Positions 11,004-21,102 of a stretch of DNA of 64,000 nucleotides are shown here, one piece after another; position 1 is the first letter of the stretch, and each line of letters opens with the position of its first letter. Position numbers and translations under genes: made by a program. The DNA comes from Ottelia alismoides. Lineage: Eukaryota; Streptophyta; Magnoliopsida; Alismatales; Hydrocharitaceae. The stretch lies in assembly GCA_037367405.1 (NCBI GenBank), contig JAZKJV010009331.1, forward strand, positions 1,240,001 to 1,304,000, in the 5' to 3' direction. The notes below the pieces were generated by a model, which saw nothing but the letters and a program-made list of their open reading frames with translations, ran no database searches and was not told the origin of the DNA.

Positions 11004-12403
11004 TGATGAATCCATGATTCATTAACTTTTCTGTCGCATTTTGTCTTAAAACCCTTAACAAATACATGTAAATACTCACTAATTCTCATATTTTAACAAA
11101 ACCCCATTCATGTGTAAATATTCACTTTTAACCACTAAATTCATGTAAATAAACAAAGAACCAGAAAAAGAAAGAAAAAGGAATATGGAATATATGTATA
11201 TATATGTAATATTACTTAAACTATAAATATAACTGAAAGATATATTTATAGCCTAACCCCCGAGACCAAGTCAGCATGGATTGGTCGACAAACCAAAAAG
11301 TAGGGGGAGATAAGGAAAGAAAACAAAATAAAAATAATTTATCTCATGTATATACACTCTTCATTATTTATAAATAAATACAAAACTTCAGAGAATTTTA
11401 ATTATTTCATCTTAACTTATTCTTCACCAAATCTTTCTCCTAAGTATTCATAAAAATGTAAATAAAAATATAAAAATAAGTTAAAAATATTACCCTGTAA
11501 ATATGCCAAGAAACTCAGCTTACAACTTGTCAAAATCTCAACTTCCGAACATCATAACTTCCTCATACGAACTCCAATTTCACTCTACTCACCTTTAAAG
11601 TTCATAAAATAATATTATCTAATTAATGAAGGTGGTTTCACTGAATTCGGAGCCGTTTGCAAAAAGTCGGTTTTGGGACCAAAAGACAAAGGGGTTTCTG
11701 GGCTATTTATTTTATGTAACACACCTTATTTATTATTTTCTTAATTTTATAATTTCTAAATTATTTCATGATCCTCTAGTTTCATCATAAATTATTTCAT
11801 AATTTTTGGAGACTATTTATTATTTTTATAAAATCAAATACCCTAAAATATAAGTATATTTGACCTATAGAGACACTTCCTCTATTTATTAAAATATGTA
11901 AATTAATTCATAAAAATCTATAAAAATTTGTATAAGTCTTATTTAATGCCTTAATAATTAATAAAATATAAAATTAATTTTTACTTAATTATTTATTAAA
12001 TTAAAAATAGAAAACCTATTTATTAATACATAGTTATTAATAAAATATTTATATTTTTAATAATAATTATTATTTATTAAAAATACTTATACCATAATTT
12101 AGAAAATTAATTTATCTAACTTTCTTGTATTTATACCTATTTAATATAACATCATTTACTAATTTATATTTAATTTATAAGTAATTATAGGATCTGGGCC
12201 AACCAGGTGCTGACACGTGTCAGCACCTGGAGCCTTCTTCCTCAAGAAGCTCAGCCCGATTTCTGTTCCAACTGACCACCTTCCCATATTTTTCCCGCTC
12301 GCCCCTCGAAGCTTCCAACCCATCTCAGCCCTTGGATCTCTACTCCTAACAACCACCAAGCCCGCCAGCCATTGATCTTGGCTTGGAGCCCAAGCATCGC
12401 CCC

Positions 12404-12410
12404 TATATAA
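12404..12410 (+). promoter_or_regulatory. TATA box of E4 5' LTR
   Basis: TATATAA lies in a GC-rich setting (CGCCCC before, GCTCCCC after), a classic plant TATA context. The same motif is at 22506-22512 in the 3' LTR. Transcription is expected to start about 30 nt downstream. Confidence 0.65.
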
Positions 12411-13949
12411 GCTCCCCAAGACCCGCCATTGCTAATCATCTTCTTCCACCTCCAGCTACCAAGCTCCAGGCTGTTCGACTACCTAACTTTCCCCCTCAAT
12501 TTCAACCAACTCCGGAGGTGACAGCTCCAAGGGGAGGGCTCGCGAGGAAGAGGAGTCGAAGGAGAAGGGATCCAAGGTGTACAACCACCTTGAATCGCAG
12601 CCACGCGCCGCGTAGAGCTCCGGCGAGGTCGCCCGTCGAGCAAACTTCTTCCATGTCATATACTTGGAAACTCCCCAGACCACTTCATTCATTTTGCACT
12701 TTTCTTTCTCGAGAATAGAGCCACGATTAGCGTGGCTAATCACGCTTTTAGGTAGACTAATGATCAGTCTTTAACGCCATATCAAAACTTCCCTTCGATT
12801 CGATTTCATTCGATCCAAACCGATTCGCAAAATCGCCGTTGTTTTGCGTCTGAAGTTTTTAGCTGAGATTATGTGTGATTTTTCCTCAACTTTGGAGATT
12901 TATATCTTAACCGTGTTGGCCGATTCGATTCGAATCGAGCATATCCTTTGATTGCTTGCAGGTCCAGGTTCATCGCATACCATTCTTTAGGATCTGGACG
13001 AGCTTCAATGTCATCAAAATTCGTGTCCGAAGTCGGAGCTCCAGAACAGTCTTCAAGTCACCATTGCTGAAGCCACCATCTTCATCGAGCTATCGCCGCC
13101 GCTCGGAGCGCTACCACCGCCAACTCCACCGCGGGCGAGCTCGAGGGGTGGAGGAGCCACCCCTCTGGCCCCGCAGGCGAGCCCAAGTCATCGGAGAACC
13201 GCCGCTAAAATTCGGAGAAGAAAGCCAGTCCGCCCGAAGCTCCAACTGATCAAGAACAGCGGGTGTACAGAATCGCGACACGTGGCTGCGCCGTAGCCTT
13301 CCGATCGTGCTTTCAAGTTCTAATCTCGGCCGTAGCTTGTGAACCGGTGGAAAAATTACACCATAAGCCCAGCTGAAGTTCCAGAGTTTATTCCCGCCTC
13401 CGTAGTTTTTAATAATTACATTTAGGTCCCTCCGCAGGGACCTAAGTGTAAGAGTTTGTTATTTTTTCTTGCAGAACAGTCCTTTTTGGACCTTTTTGAG
13501 AACAAATTTTAATTAGTTTCTTTACGCTTATGCCCCTGGGCTGTAGGGGCCATATCTTATCTGTTTGACTTCGGATTTCGACGATTCTTGGAGGGTAGTT
13601 ACACAACTACCCTAGCTACATAGTATAAAGTTTTTGCGGCTTTTCGACGAGTTTTTAACGTGATTTGATTTTCTCGAAAACAGCCTCGTTTTGATTTGTT
13701 TTCTTGTGCAGTTCGAGTACGAGGCTCGAACATCGTTCACCTATATTATATAGTACCACCTATATTCTATTCACCTACTATATAATAAATAAATCTTTTG
13801 CCAAATATCCCTTTCTGAAAATTAAATAAAAATTTGAAAAGAATAAATCAAATAAAAATTACAAAAATAAAAACCACTAAAAAAAGCATTCTGACTTAGA
13901 GAAGAATTAAAATAAAATTACGGAGAAGAAAAATTAGGGAATATATTCT

Positions 13950-13984
13950 GCCTCCTTGAGTTCGACCCAGGAACACTTGCCTGG
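13950..13984 (+). promoter_or_regulatory. tRNA T-arm-like box plus hairpin in E4 LTR
   Basis: GCCTCCTTGAGTTCGACC (13950-13967) leads into a hairpin with stem CCAGG/CCTGG and loop AACACTTG. The 3' LTR carries the same arrangement around 24052-24086. E2 and E8 share the box and an ACTT-containing loop but use different paired stems. GAGTTCGACCC resembles the T-arm of tRNA-Asp, the tRNA used as primer 180 nt downstream. Confidence 0.45.
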
Positions 13985-14149
13985 TTAAATATTAGTGAAA
14001 CGGTTTTCCGACAGGAAACCGTAAAATTTGTTTGATAAGTTCTTCTCTCTTTCTCGTTTCGCGGTTGTCTTTCTTCTGCTACAACCGACAACTCTCCCTC
14101 TCTTCTTTAAAACAAGAAGTGAAGGCTCGCGAAACGAGGCTTATCAAAA

Positions 14150-14167
14150 TGGCGCCGTTGCCGGGGA
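14150..14167 (+). promoter_or_regulatory. tRNA-Asp primer-binding site (E4)
   Basis: TGGCGCCGTTGCCGGGGA is a perfect 18-nt complement of the plant tRNA-Asp(GUC) 3' end including CCA. It sits 3 nt (AAA) after the LTR end and primes minus-strand synthesis. Confidence 0.97.
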
Positions 14168-15304
14168 GGTGTTAGATTCCCTTGATTTTTCGTTTTTCGT
14201 GATTGTATTATTTTTCTTCTCTTTGTTTTTCGTACGGTTTTTTTTCGTACGGCTTTTTCGTGTTTTGTTTTCTGAGTTTTCCTTTCTTGTTTTCTTTACG
14301 ACTTTCTCGGCTTTCTCGATCAGATCTTTTGTGCTAATCATCTTTGCAGGGCCTGTAGGATCAACCGGTTTCCTCGGAAGCCGAGTCAGTTGAAAGAGCA
14401 GAGAATTAGTATCCTTTTATTTGAGTGAGAAAGGGAGAGAGTTGTACTAGCTTAATAAAATTTTCATTTTTTTAGGGGCTTGATTCATCGGATACCGTGT
14501 ATCCGGTGAATCAGGGCACCCACCGCGGCTTTTATCGCTTATCGGTTTTCCGCGGTTTTCTAGATGCTTGCTTAGGATTTTTCGCTCTATCTGCTTGTGC
14601 CTCGTAGCTAGTTTTAGGTCTTGCAATCTAGGTGCTTGCTCTAGGGTTTTAACAAAAAGAAAAAAAATAGACGTTGTTTGAAAATACATAAAAATTGCAA
14701 AATTAAAAATTGGGACTGCTAAAAATATCTGATCAAAAACCATAAAATCGATTCAATTGATTTGGGGAGAGTAACCCCCGCACATTTCTCAGAGTGCGTG
14801 AGTTGAGAGCCGACACTTAAGGATAGAGACAAAACCCCGTATTTCTTGCGGGATACTACTGGATCCATACACCTGATCGCTGTTCCTCAGTGGGTAAGCT
14901 CGGGTAGCCGGAAACGGTCCGGGTTTACTTAGCAGAGTGGGAGGTTTAGAGGACACTGCGCAAGGCTCCGTCCTCAAGTAACACGGGTAGCCGGAAACGG
15001 TCCGTACTTACTCCCATACTGGCTGAGTGCGAGTGGTCTCGCGTAAGGATTCGGGCCAGTGTCTTGGAGAAACTATCGGGCTCCTATTGGCTTGCTCAGC
15101 CCGCGTAACCGCAACGATTGCTAAAACAACCCTAAAACCGAAAAGATAAAAAGACCGAACTCTTACGGTCTTCATTAGGGTTGAGTTGGTGAAAACGGGG
15201 TTTGCTTTGCGTTTGTTTGCGGGGCGTGAGTTTTCCGCGGCTTTCGCATTCCTTCTTCTCTTGAATCGTACACGTGCTCTCCCAATCTTCTCTTGACATC
15301 GAAG
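14168..15304 (+). other. E4 structured leader between primer-binding site and gag
   Basis: This is 1.1 kb without a gene. Several strong hairpins are visible. One is CGGTTTC-CTCG-GAAGCCG (14366-14383). Another is a 15-bp stem at 14481-14513 (TGATTCATCGGATAC, loop CGT, then its complement with one G-T pair). Two exact 21-nt copies at 14901-14921 and 14984-15004 each contain CCG-GAAA-CGG, a GNRA tetraloop hairpin. GAGGAC/GTCCTC pairs at 14949-14975 between them. A nested hairpin at 15018-15060 has ACTGGC/GCCAGT outside and GCGAG/CTCGC inside. A conserved pre-gag block around 15122-15200 (GAAAAGATAAAAAGACCG, then TACGGTCTTCA, then GAGTTGGTGAA) is shared with E3 and E6. Confidence 0.7.
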
Positions 15305-16423
15305 ATGACGTCTCGACGGCTTTTCGGCTCAGACTCTGTGAGCTCTCAACCTTCCACCGTCGAGCGTATGTCTTCACAGGCTCGGGATGACCCTCTTCCC
15401 AAGCTGGTCCCATCCGATCTCGAGGCGAGTCAGACCCAGACTCCCTCGCCTCTAGGCCAGATCATTGAGGCAGACCTTCGCCTCAATACAGAATCCAAAT
15501 CTCCTGAGTATTTCTCGATGAGTTCTTACGAGAGTTTCCATTTTACAGACGATCAGATGGCTCGTGGGAAAGCACCGGCAGCAGATGAGAGGCCAGCAGC
15601 TGAGGATCATCCAGAGGGAAGAGCAGATCTGAACGGAGATGTCACGACAGGTATTCTCGACACACTTCAGCAGATGAATCTACAGATTCGAGAACAGTTT
15701 AGAGTTCAGACCGAGTTGCAGGCTGAATTAGCCGCACTCAGAGCAGGGGCCGGGAACCAGTTACCGCCTGCGGTTCCCGCTACTTTACGGGACGAGTATG
15801 ACCCGGGCGCTCGAACGCTCCATCATTGGATTCGGCTACCGCCGAATCAAGGGCCATACGAACTCCGACCGTCCTTCATCTCCTTGCTTTCCAAGTACTA
15901 TGGGAATGCCGCAGAGGAGCCGTTCACGTTTTTACAGCAGTTCGAGATGATATGCGGAACGGCCTGCTATCCAGGAGTGACACAGGAAGCCGTGCGCCTA
16001 AAGGCTTTTCCTTTTGCCTTAGCCGATAAAGCCCTTTATTGGCTAAGCCATCTAGGGAGAGAAATCTCCACTTGGGACGACCTGAAGTCCACCTTCCTCC
16101 GCAAGTATTTCCCTCTAGGAAGGACGAACATGATGAGGAGTCAGATCTCCAACTTCACGCAATTATCGAACGAATCATTCCATGAGGCATGGGATCGATT
16201 CAAGGACCTGACAGAGAGATGTCCTCATCATGAGATACCAATGAAGGTGCTAGTACAGAATTTTTTCGGAGGACTCCAGCCGGAAATCCAGGGGCTAGTT
16301 AGTGCCGCATGTGGCGGCAGTTACTTGAACAAGGATGCCGAGTCAGTTTGGACCATCTTCGAAGGGATGGCCGAGAACTCAAGAGTTGTAGACTCTACTC
16401 GGGCATATCAGAAAGCCCCGTAG
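15305..16423 (+). CDS. gag: Gag polyprotein, capsid-containing N-terminal part (E4)
   Basis: This encodes the structural protein that would form the virus-like particle. The first ATG of the frame (MTSRRLFGSDSVSS) gives 372 residues; an upstream TTG is in frame but is not a likely start. The N-terminal third is Ser/Pro-rich and disordered. Residues about 110-150 look coiled-coil (TLQQMNLQIREQFRVQTELQ). Residues about 190-350 are the plant retrotransposon capsid domain, with EEPFTFLQQFEMIC, FPFALADKALYWLSHL and TWDDLKSTFLRKYFP. It ends at TAG (16421-16423), after which the same frame continues open for 818 codons. The stop is therefore most simply a CAG-to-TAG mutation inside one long gag-protease frame. 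Confidence 0.9.
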   Translation: MTSRRLFGSDSVSSQPSTVERMSSQARDDPLPKLVPSDLEASQTQTPSPLGQIIEADLRLNTESKSPEYFSMSSYESFHFTDDQMARGKAPAADERPAAEDHPEGRADLNGDVTTGILDTLQQMNLQIREQFRVQTELQAELAALRAGAGNQLPPAVPATLRDEYDPGARTLHHWIRLPPNQGPYELRPSFISLLSKYYGNAAEEPFTFLQQFEMICGTACYPGVTQEAVRLKAFPFALADKALYWLSHLGREISTWDDLKSTFLRKYFPLGRTNMMRSQISNFTQLSNESFHEAWDRFKDLTERCPHHEIPMKVLVQNFFGGLQPEIQGLVSAACGGSYLNKDAESVWTIFEGMAENSRVVDSTRAYQKAP

Positions 16424-18880
16424 CCACCACATCACCGAGAGCATCATAAGGTGGCAAATATAGCAGACTCTGAATCCAACACCAACATGAGCTTCATTGA
16501 TGAGAAATTAACATTAGTGGATGTGATTCATAAGCAAGTCCAGGACCTGCAGCCGCTGCGAGAGTTGGAGAAACTCTCATCTCTACCTCAGCAGCTGAGT
16601 GATCTTTCGAAGAAGGTCTCTGATCTTCAACTTCAATACCAGCAGAATCAGACTTCTTCACAGCCCGCACGGAGGATCGCACCCGCTCCACCCACCCGTC
16701 AGATACAATATGTTCAGAGCGAGCCCGAGATTCCGCAGATTGATTGGCATGCGGATCAGTCTCATGCCAATGCCGGCCAGGTCATCAGCACTGTAGAGAT
16801 GGAGGTGGAGCCGCAAGCCACTTTCGAGATCAATGGGATTTGGTATACTCCAAACGTCTACCATCAGCAACCGAGTATACCGAATCATCAGCAACAGCAG
16901 CCGTACGGTCATCCGCAGCATGGACGTCCGCAATTCCAGCACCGTCAGAATTTCACGCCGCCGCAGTCTCATCCGAACGTCTACCATCAGAGACCGCAGC
17001 CTACTTATCAGCACCCTGCGCAGTTTTCACCGAACTATTCTTTCCAGCAGCCGCAGCAATCTTCCTCTACACCACAACGCTACTCCCAGCCGTCCACTTC
17101 TCAGCACTTCACGCCAAAGCAGGAGAGAGGAGCAAGCCAGGGCCACCATACCGAACCAGAGATGTCTTCACAGGCCCAGGCGCTCAACCAGATCATGGAC
17201 ATGCTCAGCACGCTCCAAATTGCACATAAGACAGAAATGGAGCAGGTTAACCGTCGTCTGGACGAGTTAACCGTGCCGAAGACCACTCTCCCAGCCCAGC
17301 CTCAGATGAATCCGAACAACAAGAGGAGGCATCCAGATCAGGTAGATACTACAGGTAAGATCTCGTTTCCTGATTTTTTGTCTAACTTCATTCGTCTCAG
17401 GAGCGGTAGATCACCGCAAACACCTACTGGAGAGGAGAGGGAACCAGAGGAGCACGAGCATGATCCGAATGCCGAGGAGGATGAACCGCAAGAGGATGAG
17501 GACGTACAATCAAGAGACGGGAGCAATGCCAACAGTTCAGATATGGATACTGGCGACTCAGATGACGATATCACGCCAGATCAGGCAGAATCCCCAGAGA
17601 AAAACATTTCTTCCCCTGTCTTAGAGAGTTTTGTAAATAATTCTGAGACTCTCGATGTACAAGCTGATTCCAATGATTTCAATAAAAGTCCTGATTTTCT
17701 GACTCCTGACTTTATTCCTTTTCCCGATGCTTTGTTTGGAAAAGGAAATAAAAAGACCAAAAATAATCCTGAATCTCCACAGATTGAAAAGTTGCTCAAA
17801 GATCACTTTTTTCCGAAGATTCCACTGCACGATGCCTTGGATCGTTTTCCTACACTCAAGAATCAGTTGAGGAATAGATGTACTACTCGTAGGAAAAAGA
17901 GATCAAGAGTTGAGAAGCATATTTTGACCAAGGCAACTTCGTGTGCAATTCGGAACAAGGTACCCAAGAAGAAGAAAGATTTGGGAGCTCACTATGTCAA
18001 CTGCCAGATTGAAGACATTACATTCCATCGAACTCTTTTAGATAATGGTTCCTCGATCAATTTACTTCCATCCTCTTTGCTTGATAAGCTCAAGCTAGGT
18101 CCTCTCTATAAATCACGAGCGATACTTCAGTTTGTAGATCGATCTATAAAGAGACCCAGAGGTGTGTTAAGGAACATTATCGTGACTGTTCAGGGCTCGC
18201 AGTTTCCCGTGGACTTTACAGTCCTAGACATGACATGCCCTACTCAGTTACACCTTGCTCCAATCATTCTCGGGAGACCCTTTTTGCAGACAGCAAAAGC
18301 ACTCTTCGATTATGATGCTGGGAGAGTATCATTCCGAACAGACAACGGAGAAATACACATTGAGATGGAGAGAGAATGTAGCAGTCCTAGATCAGTATTG
18401 TCATTCACTTCAGAGGACACTAGTCTTGCGGAAGATTGTCAGAACATAGATGAGACACAGTCTATTGATCTTGAGAGTATTTATTTTGATACCCAAGATA
18501 TCCTACAAGAGGATAGGGTAGATCACTTGGTACCTAGTTCTTCAGATGATTGTTCACATACAGAAACAGATTTCATATCAGATTCAGATGAGCAGTCACC
18601 TGCGATAGATATCTCTGTGTCGCAGATTGAAAGAACACATATTACAGCACAAGAGTCCATCAAATACATTGCACAGATCATACAATCTATTCAGCGTAGA
18701 GAGTCGGATGGTGTAATATTGACACATATAGACACCTTCTGTAGTCCGACTCCAGAGACGCATACTTCAAAAAAGAGAGCTATGCCGTGTACAGAGTTCA
18801 CTTACAGAGAAGGCTCTACTTTTGCAGCCAAAGATCAATACGCACACAAGAAGCAGACAATTCAGTATGATCCTAATTGA
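16424..18880 (+). CDS. gag-pro: Gag C-terminal region and aspartic protease (E4)
   Basis: The frame is the same as gag (15305-16423), directly after its amber codon, and stays open to a stop at 18878-18880. It has no good ATG at its head, so separate translation is doubtful. Order of parts: a coiled-coil-like stretch (VIHKQVQDLQPLRELEKLSS), a long Gln/Pro/His/Tyr-rich linker (about 16650-17110), an acidic region (about 17430-17640), then a retropepsin. The protease active site is LLDNGSSIN with its Asp at 18041-18043, followed by the LGRPFL motif typical of the plant family. No CCHC knuckle was seen. The frame ends soon after the protease, because reverse transcriptase and the rest of pol are deleted. 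Confidence 0.85.
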   Translation, partial: PPHHREHHKVANIADSESNTNMSFIDEKLTLVDVIHKQVQDLQPLRELEKLSSLPQQLSDLSKKVSDLQLQYQQNQTSSQPARRIAPAPPTRQIQYVQSEPEIPQIDWHADQSHANAGQVISTVEMEVEPQATFEINGIWYTPNVYHQQPSIPNHQQQQPYGHPQHGRPQFQHRQNFTPPQSHPNVYHQRPQPTYQHPAQFSPNYSFQQPQQSSSTPQRYSQPSTSQHFTPKQERGASQGHHTEPEMSSQAQALNQIMDMLSTLQIAHKTEMEQVNRRLDELTVPKTTLPAQPQMNPNNKRRHPDQVDTTGKISFPDFLSNFIRLRSGRSPQTPTGEEREPEEHEHDPNAEEDEPQEDEDVQSRDGSNANSSDMDTGDSDDDITPDQAESPEKNISSPVLESFVNNSETLDVQADSNDFNKSPDFLTPDFIPFPDALFGKGNKKTKNNPESPQIEKLLKDHFFPKIPLHDALDRFPTLKNQLRNRCTTRRKKRSRVEKHILTKATSCAIRNKVPKKKKDLGAHYVNCQIEDITFHRTLLDNGSSINLLPSSLLDKLKLGPLYKSRAILQFVDRSIKRPRGVLRNIIVTVQGSQFPVDFTVLDMTCPTQLHLAPIILGRPFLQTAKALFDYDAGRVSFRTDNGEIHIEMERECSSPRSVLSFTSEDTSLAEDCQNIDETQSIDLESIYFDTQDILQEDRVDHLVPSSSDDCSHTETDFISDSDEQSPAIDISVSQIERTHITAQESIKYIAQIIQSIQRRESDGVILTHIDTFCSPTPETHTSKKRAMPCTEFTYREGSTFAAKDQYAHKKQTIQYDPN

Positions 18881-18892
18881 GCAATCAGATAA

Positions 18893-18988
18893 CCGTTCGT
18901 GGTTAACGGGCAGATGCTGAAGCATTACGTAGAGACTACTGATCATCTGGCCCGTACTGAAGTGATCTATTTTGTACAGGAATCATGA
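18893..18988 (+). pseudogene. Residual integrase C-terminus (E4)
   Basis: Translation gives PFVVNGQMLKHYVETTDHLA followed by RTEVIYFVQES and a stop. It aligns with the integrase tail of E8 ([11 protein letters not shown] then QIEVINFIQ, 61140-61190) and of E3. Only this tail survives. The missing part between the protease and here marks a clean internal deletion of reverse transcriptase, RNase H and the integrase core, with the junction at about 18880-18893. Confidence 0.85.
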
Positions 18989-19099
18989 TCATTCTTTTAC
19001 TTCTTCCTGTACAAATCCTTTTGAGCCATTCGGGAGATTCACAACACTTGTATATTCTTCATAGATCACAATCGTCTCCGTTTTTCCTCGTCTTCTATG

Positions 19100-19551
19100 C
19101 TTAGGATACCAGATCCTAAGTATAGGGGGGACTGATTGCCCGCTGATTTACGTTTTATTTTTGTACTAATTCTTTTGTATAGCCATTCTTTTTCACGAAT
19201 CACTGATCCCCAATTTTTGGCTACATTCTTTTTATACTTAGGATGCCTTATCCTAAGTATAGGGGGGACCGAGTGATTTCGATGATTTCGTATTCCTTCC
19301 TTTTGATTTCTTCGTTATTTATCTTTTTCATTCAGTCATCCCGTTTTTGCTCTCTCATAATACTTACGATGACCAGATCGTAAGTATAGGGGGGTTGACT
19401 GACTTGTCATCGATATCCCTTTTTCATCCACTTTTACTTAGCACGAGTTATGCCCTCCTTTTTCTCTTTTGACGCTATGAGGACATAGCTCAAGCTAAGT
19501 ATAGGGGGGTGCGTATATATTGTATATATACTTTCGGTCATAACTCGTACT
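19100..19551 (+). other. Four hairpin/polypurine cassettes downstream of pol (E4)
   Basis: Each cassette is a hairpin whose 3' arm runs into TAAGTATAGGGGGG. Cassette 1 (19100-19130) has CTTAGGAT/ATCCTAAG. Cassette 2 (19233-19267) has an 11-bp perfect stem TATACTTAGGA/TCCTAAGTATA. Cassette 3 (19360-19394) has ATACTTACGAT/ATCGTAAGTAT, a compensatory change. Cassette 4 (19436-19509) is a longer imperfect hairpin from ACTTAGC to GCTAAGT. After it, CATAACTCGTACT (19539-19551) is complementary (12 of 13) to the 5' arm of cassette 4. The same arrangement occurs in E3, E6 and E8. Confidence 0.8.
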
Positions 19552-21073
19552 TTATGTATTTTCTATATCTATAAAATCCATAAAAAGAGGGTACGGGTTA
19601 ATTTAAAAGCTATTCTCTGATTTATAAAATCTTGGTAAATAAGTAAAAAAATGCTTAAAATTTGTAATTAAAAACTTGTAATCAAAAATTTATACTTAAA
19701 ATATGTATAATACTTATTTAAAATCCTATTTATTAAAACTTGTATAAAAATCATTCAACCCTTGTAAAATACCTTTTAGATAAAATTTGTAAAATACACT
19801 AGACATTTAACTTAAATAAAATTTATCTTGTAAAAATTGTGAATAAAATCTTGTTTATAAAAATCATAAAAACCCATAAAAAATACAAAGTCCTAAAATT
19901 TGTAAAAATTACAAAATTCTTAAAATCCATAAAAATGAGTAAAATCCAGAAAATATACTTCACAAAAACATGGTTGCATTTGCATTCGCATTTTTCAGAA
20001 TAAGTTTGATTTCCGGGACTAAGAACTGAGTCTAGTCTAAAGGATGGAGCTTGATTACGGCCTTTAACTCTCATTGTAAGGAGCCTGATTAGGAACTGGA
20101 ATTTAGACTCTTCAGGTCTGGTGACTTAAATCTTTGGGTTCCGTAAGACCATATTCGGGAAATCAAGTCATCTGAGCTTAAGTAGACCACTTGGAGTCAT
20201 CCGTACAACTCTTCATCAGTGAACCAACTTTGAACACATGCACTCTGCACTTAGCTCAACTCGCATGGAGTTCCGAAGGACAGTACACCTTGGTAGTGCA
20301 TTCTTATCCTCATCTTTGCAGCATTGACGTCTAAAGACGGGAGAGATTGGGGTTGCGATAGTTGCTTCGGATGAGGGAAGGATCTGCTGACACAATTTTT
20401 CTAAGACCTCAAAAAATGGACGGATTAAAAAGATTCTATAACCGTCGAGGCACAAAAGATGAATGCAGTGCAAGCAAATTACAAAGTCAAAGCAAAGCAG
20501 AAGCCACCAAATAGACCAAACTGGTCAAAGCTTCCACCAAATATGCCTGCACATCTTAGTGGAGACTCAGCTACACCGGTTGGGCTTTACAAGGAGATGC
20601 GTCTACACTGGTCGCACTCCACTTCTTTTCTCATTCTTCTAACTTCTCCCTATATTCGATTGTGGACATAGCAGAACTGAACTCAGAAGGGAATACCTCC
20701 CTCCCCGAGGAAAGAGTAGCAAGATGAGGAAGTCATAGGAGTGTATAGCCGGGATTGACGGTTTCTTCGATTCTCTAAGCAGGAAGAGCTAAATCAATTC
20801 ACACACTGTACAAGTTGATTTCAAGGATGATAGAGTTTGCGATATGAATAAGTGAGTCTGAACTAGCCAATGAAGTGATCTTGAGTAAGGATTGTGGAAC
20901 TTGACGACTGTTGAGGATGAAATCCTAATCCTAGTTAAGGTTCCGACAAAATGCTTGTTTCAGGCCCGATCGAGCTCTGTCCTTTGTCTGTTCTCATGAA
21001 TTGGTTTAGGAAAACAAATTCATTCTAACTTTCTTTCTTTTTCACTTACTTCTTCAAAATAAGTGTTTGCTAA
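19552..21073 (+). other. E4 3' non-coding region
   Basis: This stretch is AT-rich to about 19980. It then becomes a mixed-composition stretch that aligns with the same region of E3 (33110-34280), for example GCACTTAGCTCAACT and GACCTCAAAAAAT. No ORF with a recognisable product was seen; an env-like gene is not present. Confidence 0.6.
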
Positions 21074-21101
21074 GGGACTAGCAAAGTTTAAGTATAGGGG
21101 G
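21074..21101 (+). promoter_or_regulatory. Polypurine tract block of E4
   Basis: GGGACTAGCAAAGTTTAAGT then ATAGGGGG stands directly before the 3' LTR. The GACTAGCAAAG plus AAGTATAGGGG arrangement precedes the 3' LTRs of E3, E5 and E8, and a shorter CTAGCAAAG version precedes that of E6. It would be the RNase H-resistant plus-strand primer. Confidence 0.85.
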
Positions 21102-21102
21102 T

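Larger units (their letters stand above)
11004..14146 (+). repeat. 5' LTR of E4
   Basis: The LTR is 3143 bp and runs TGATGAATCC to GGCTTATCA. The first 21 nt form a palindrome (TGATGAATC, loop CAT, GATTCATTA). A block at 11260-11314 (GAGACCAAGTCAGCATGG, GGTCGACA, AAGTAGGGGGAGATAAGG) is shared with E3, E5 and E6. The GC-rich transcribed part is at about 12190-13450. The other copy is at 21103-24248. Confidence 0.97.

Noticed and set aside
14150..14167. tRNA-Asp gene fragment
   Set aside because: Only the 18 nt complementary to the tRNA 3' end are present, in antisense, 3 nt from an LTR end. It is a primer-binding site.
16494..17286. Multiple overlapping ORFs on both strands within the E4 gag linker
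   Set aside because: They are shadows of the Gln/Pro/His-rich gag frame.
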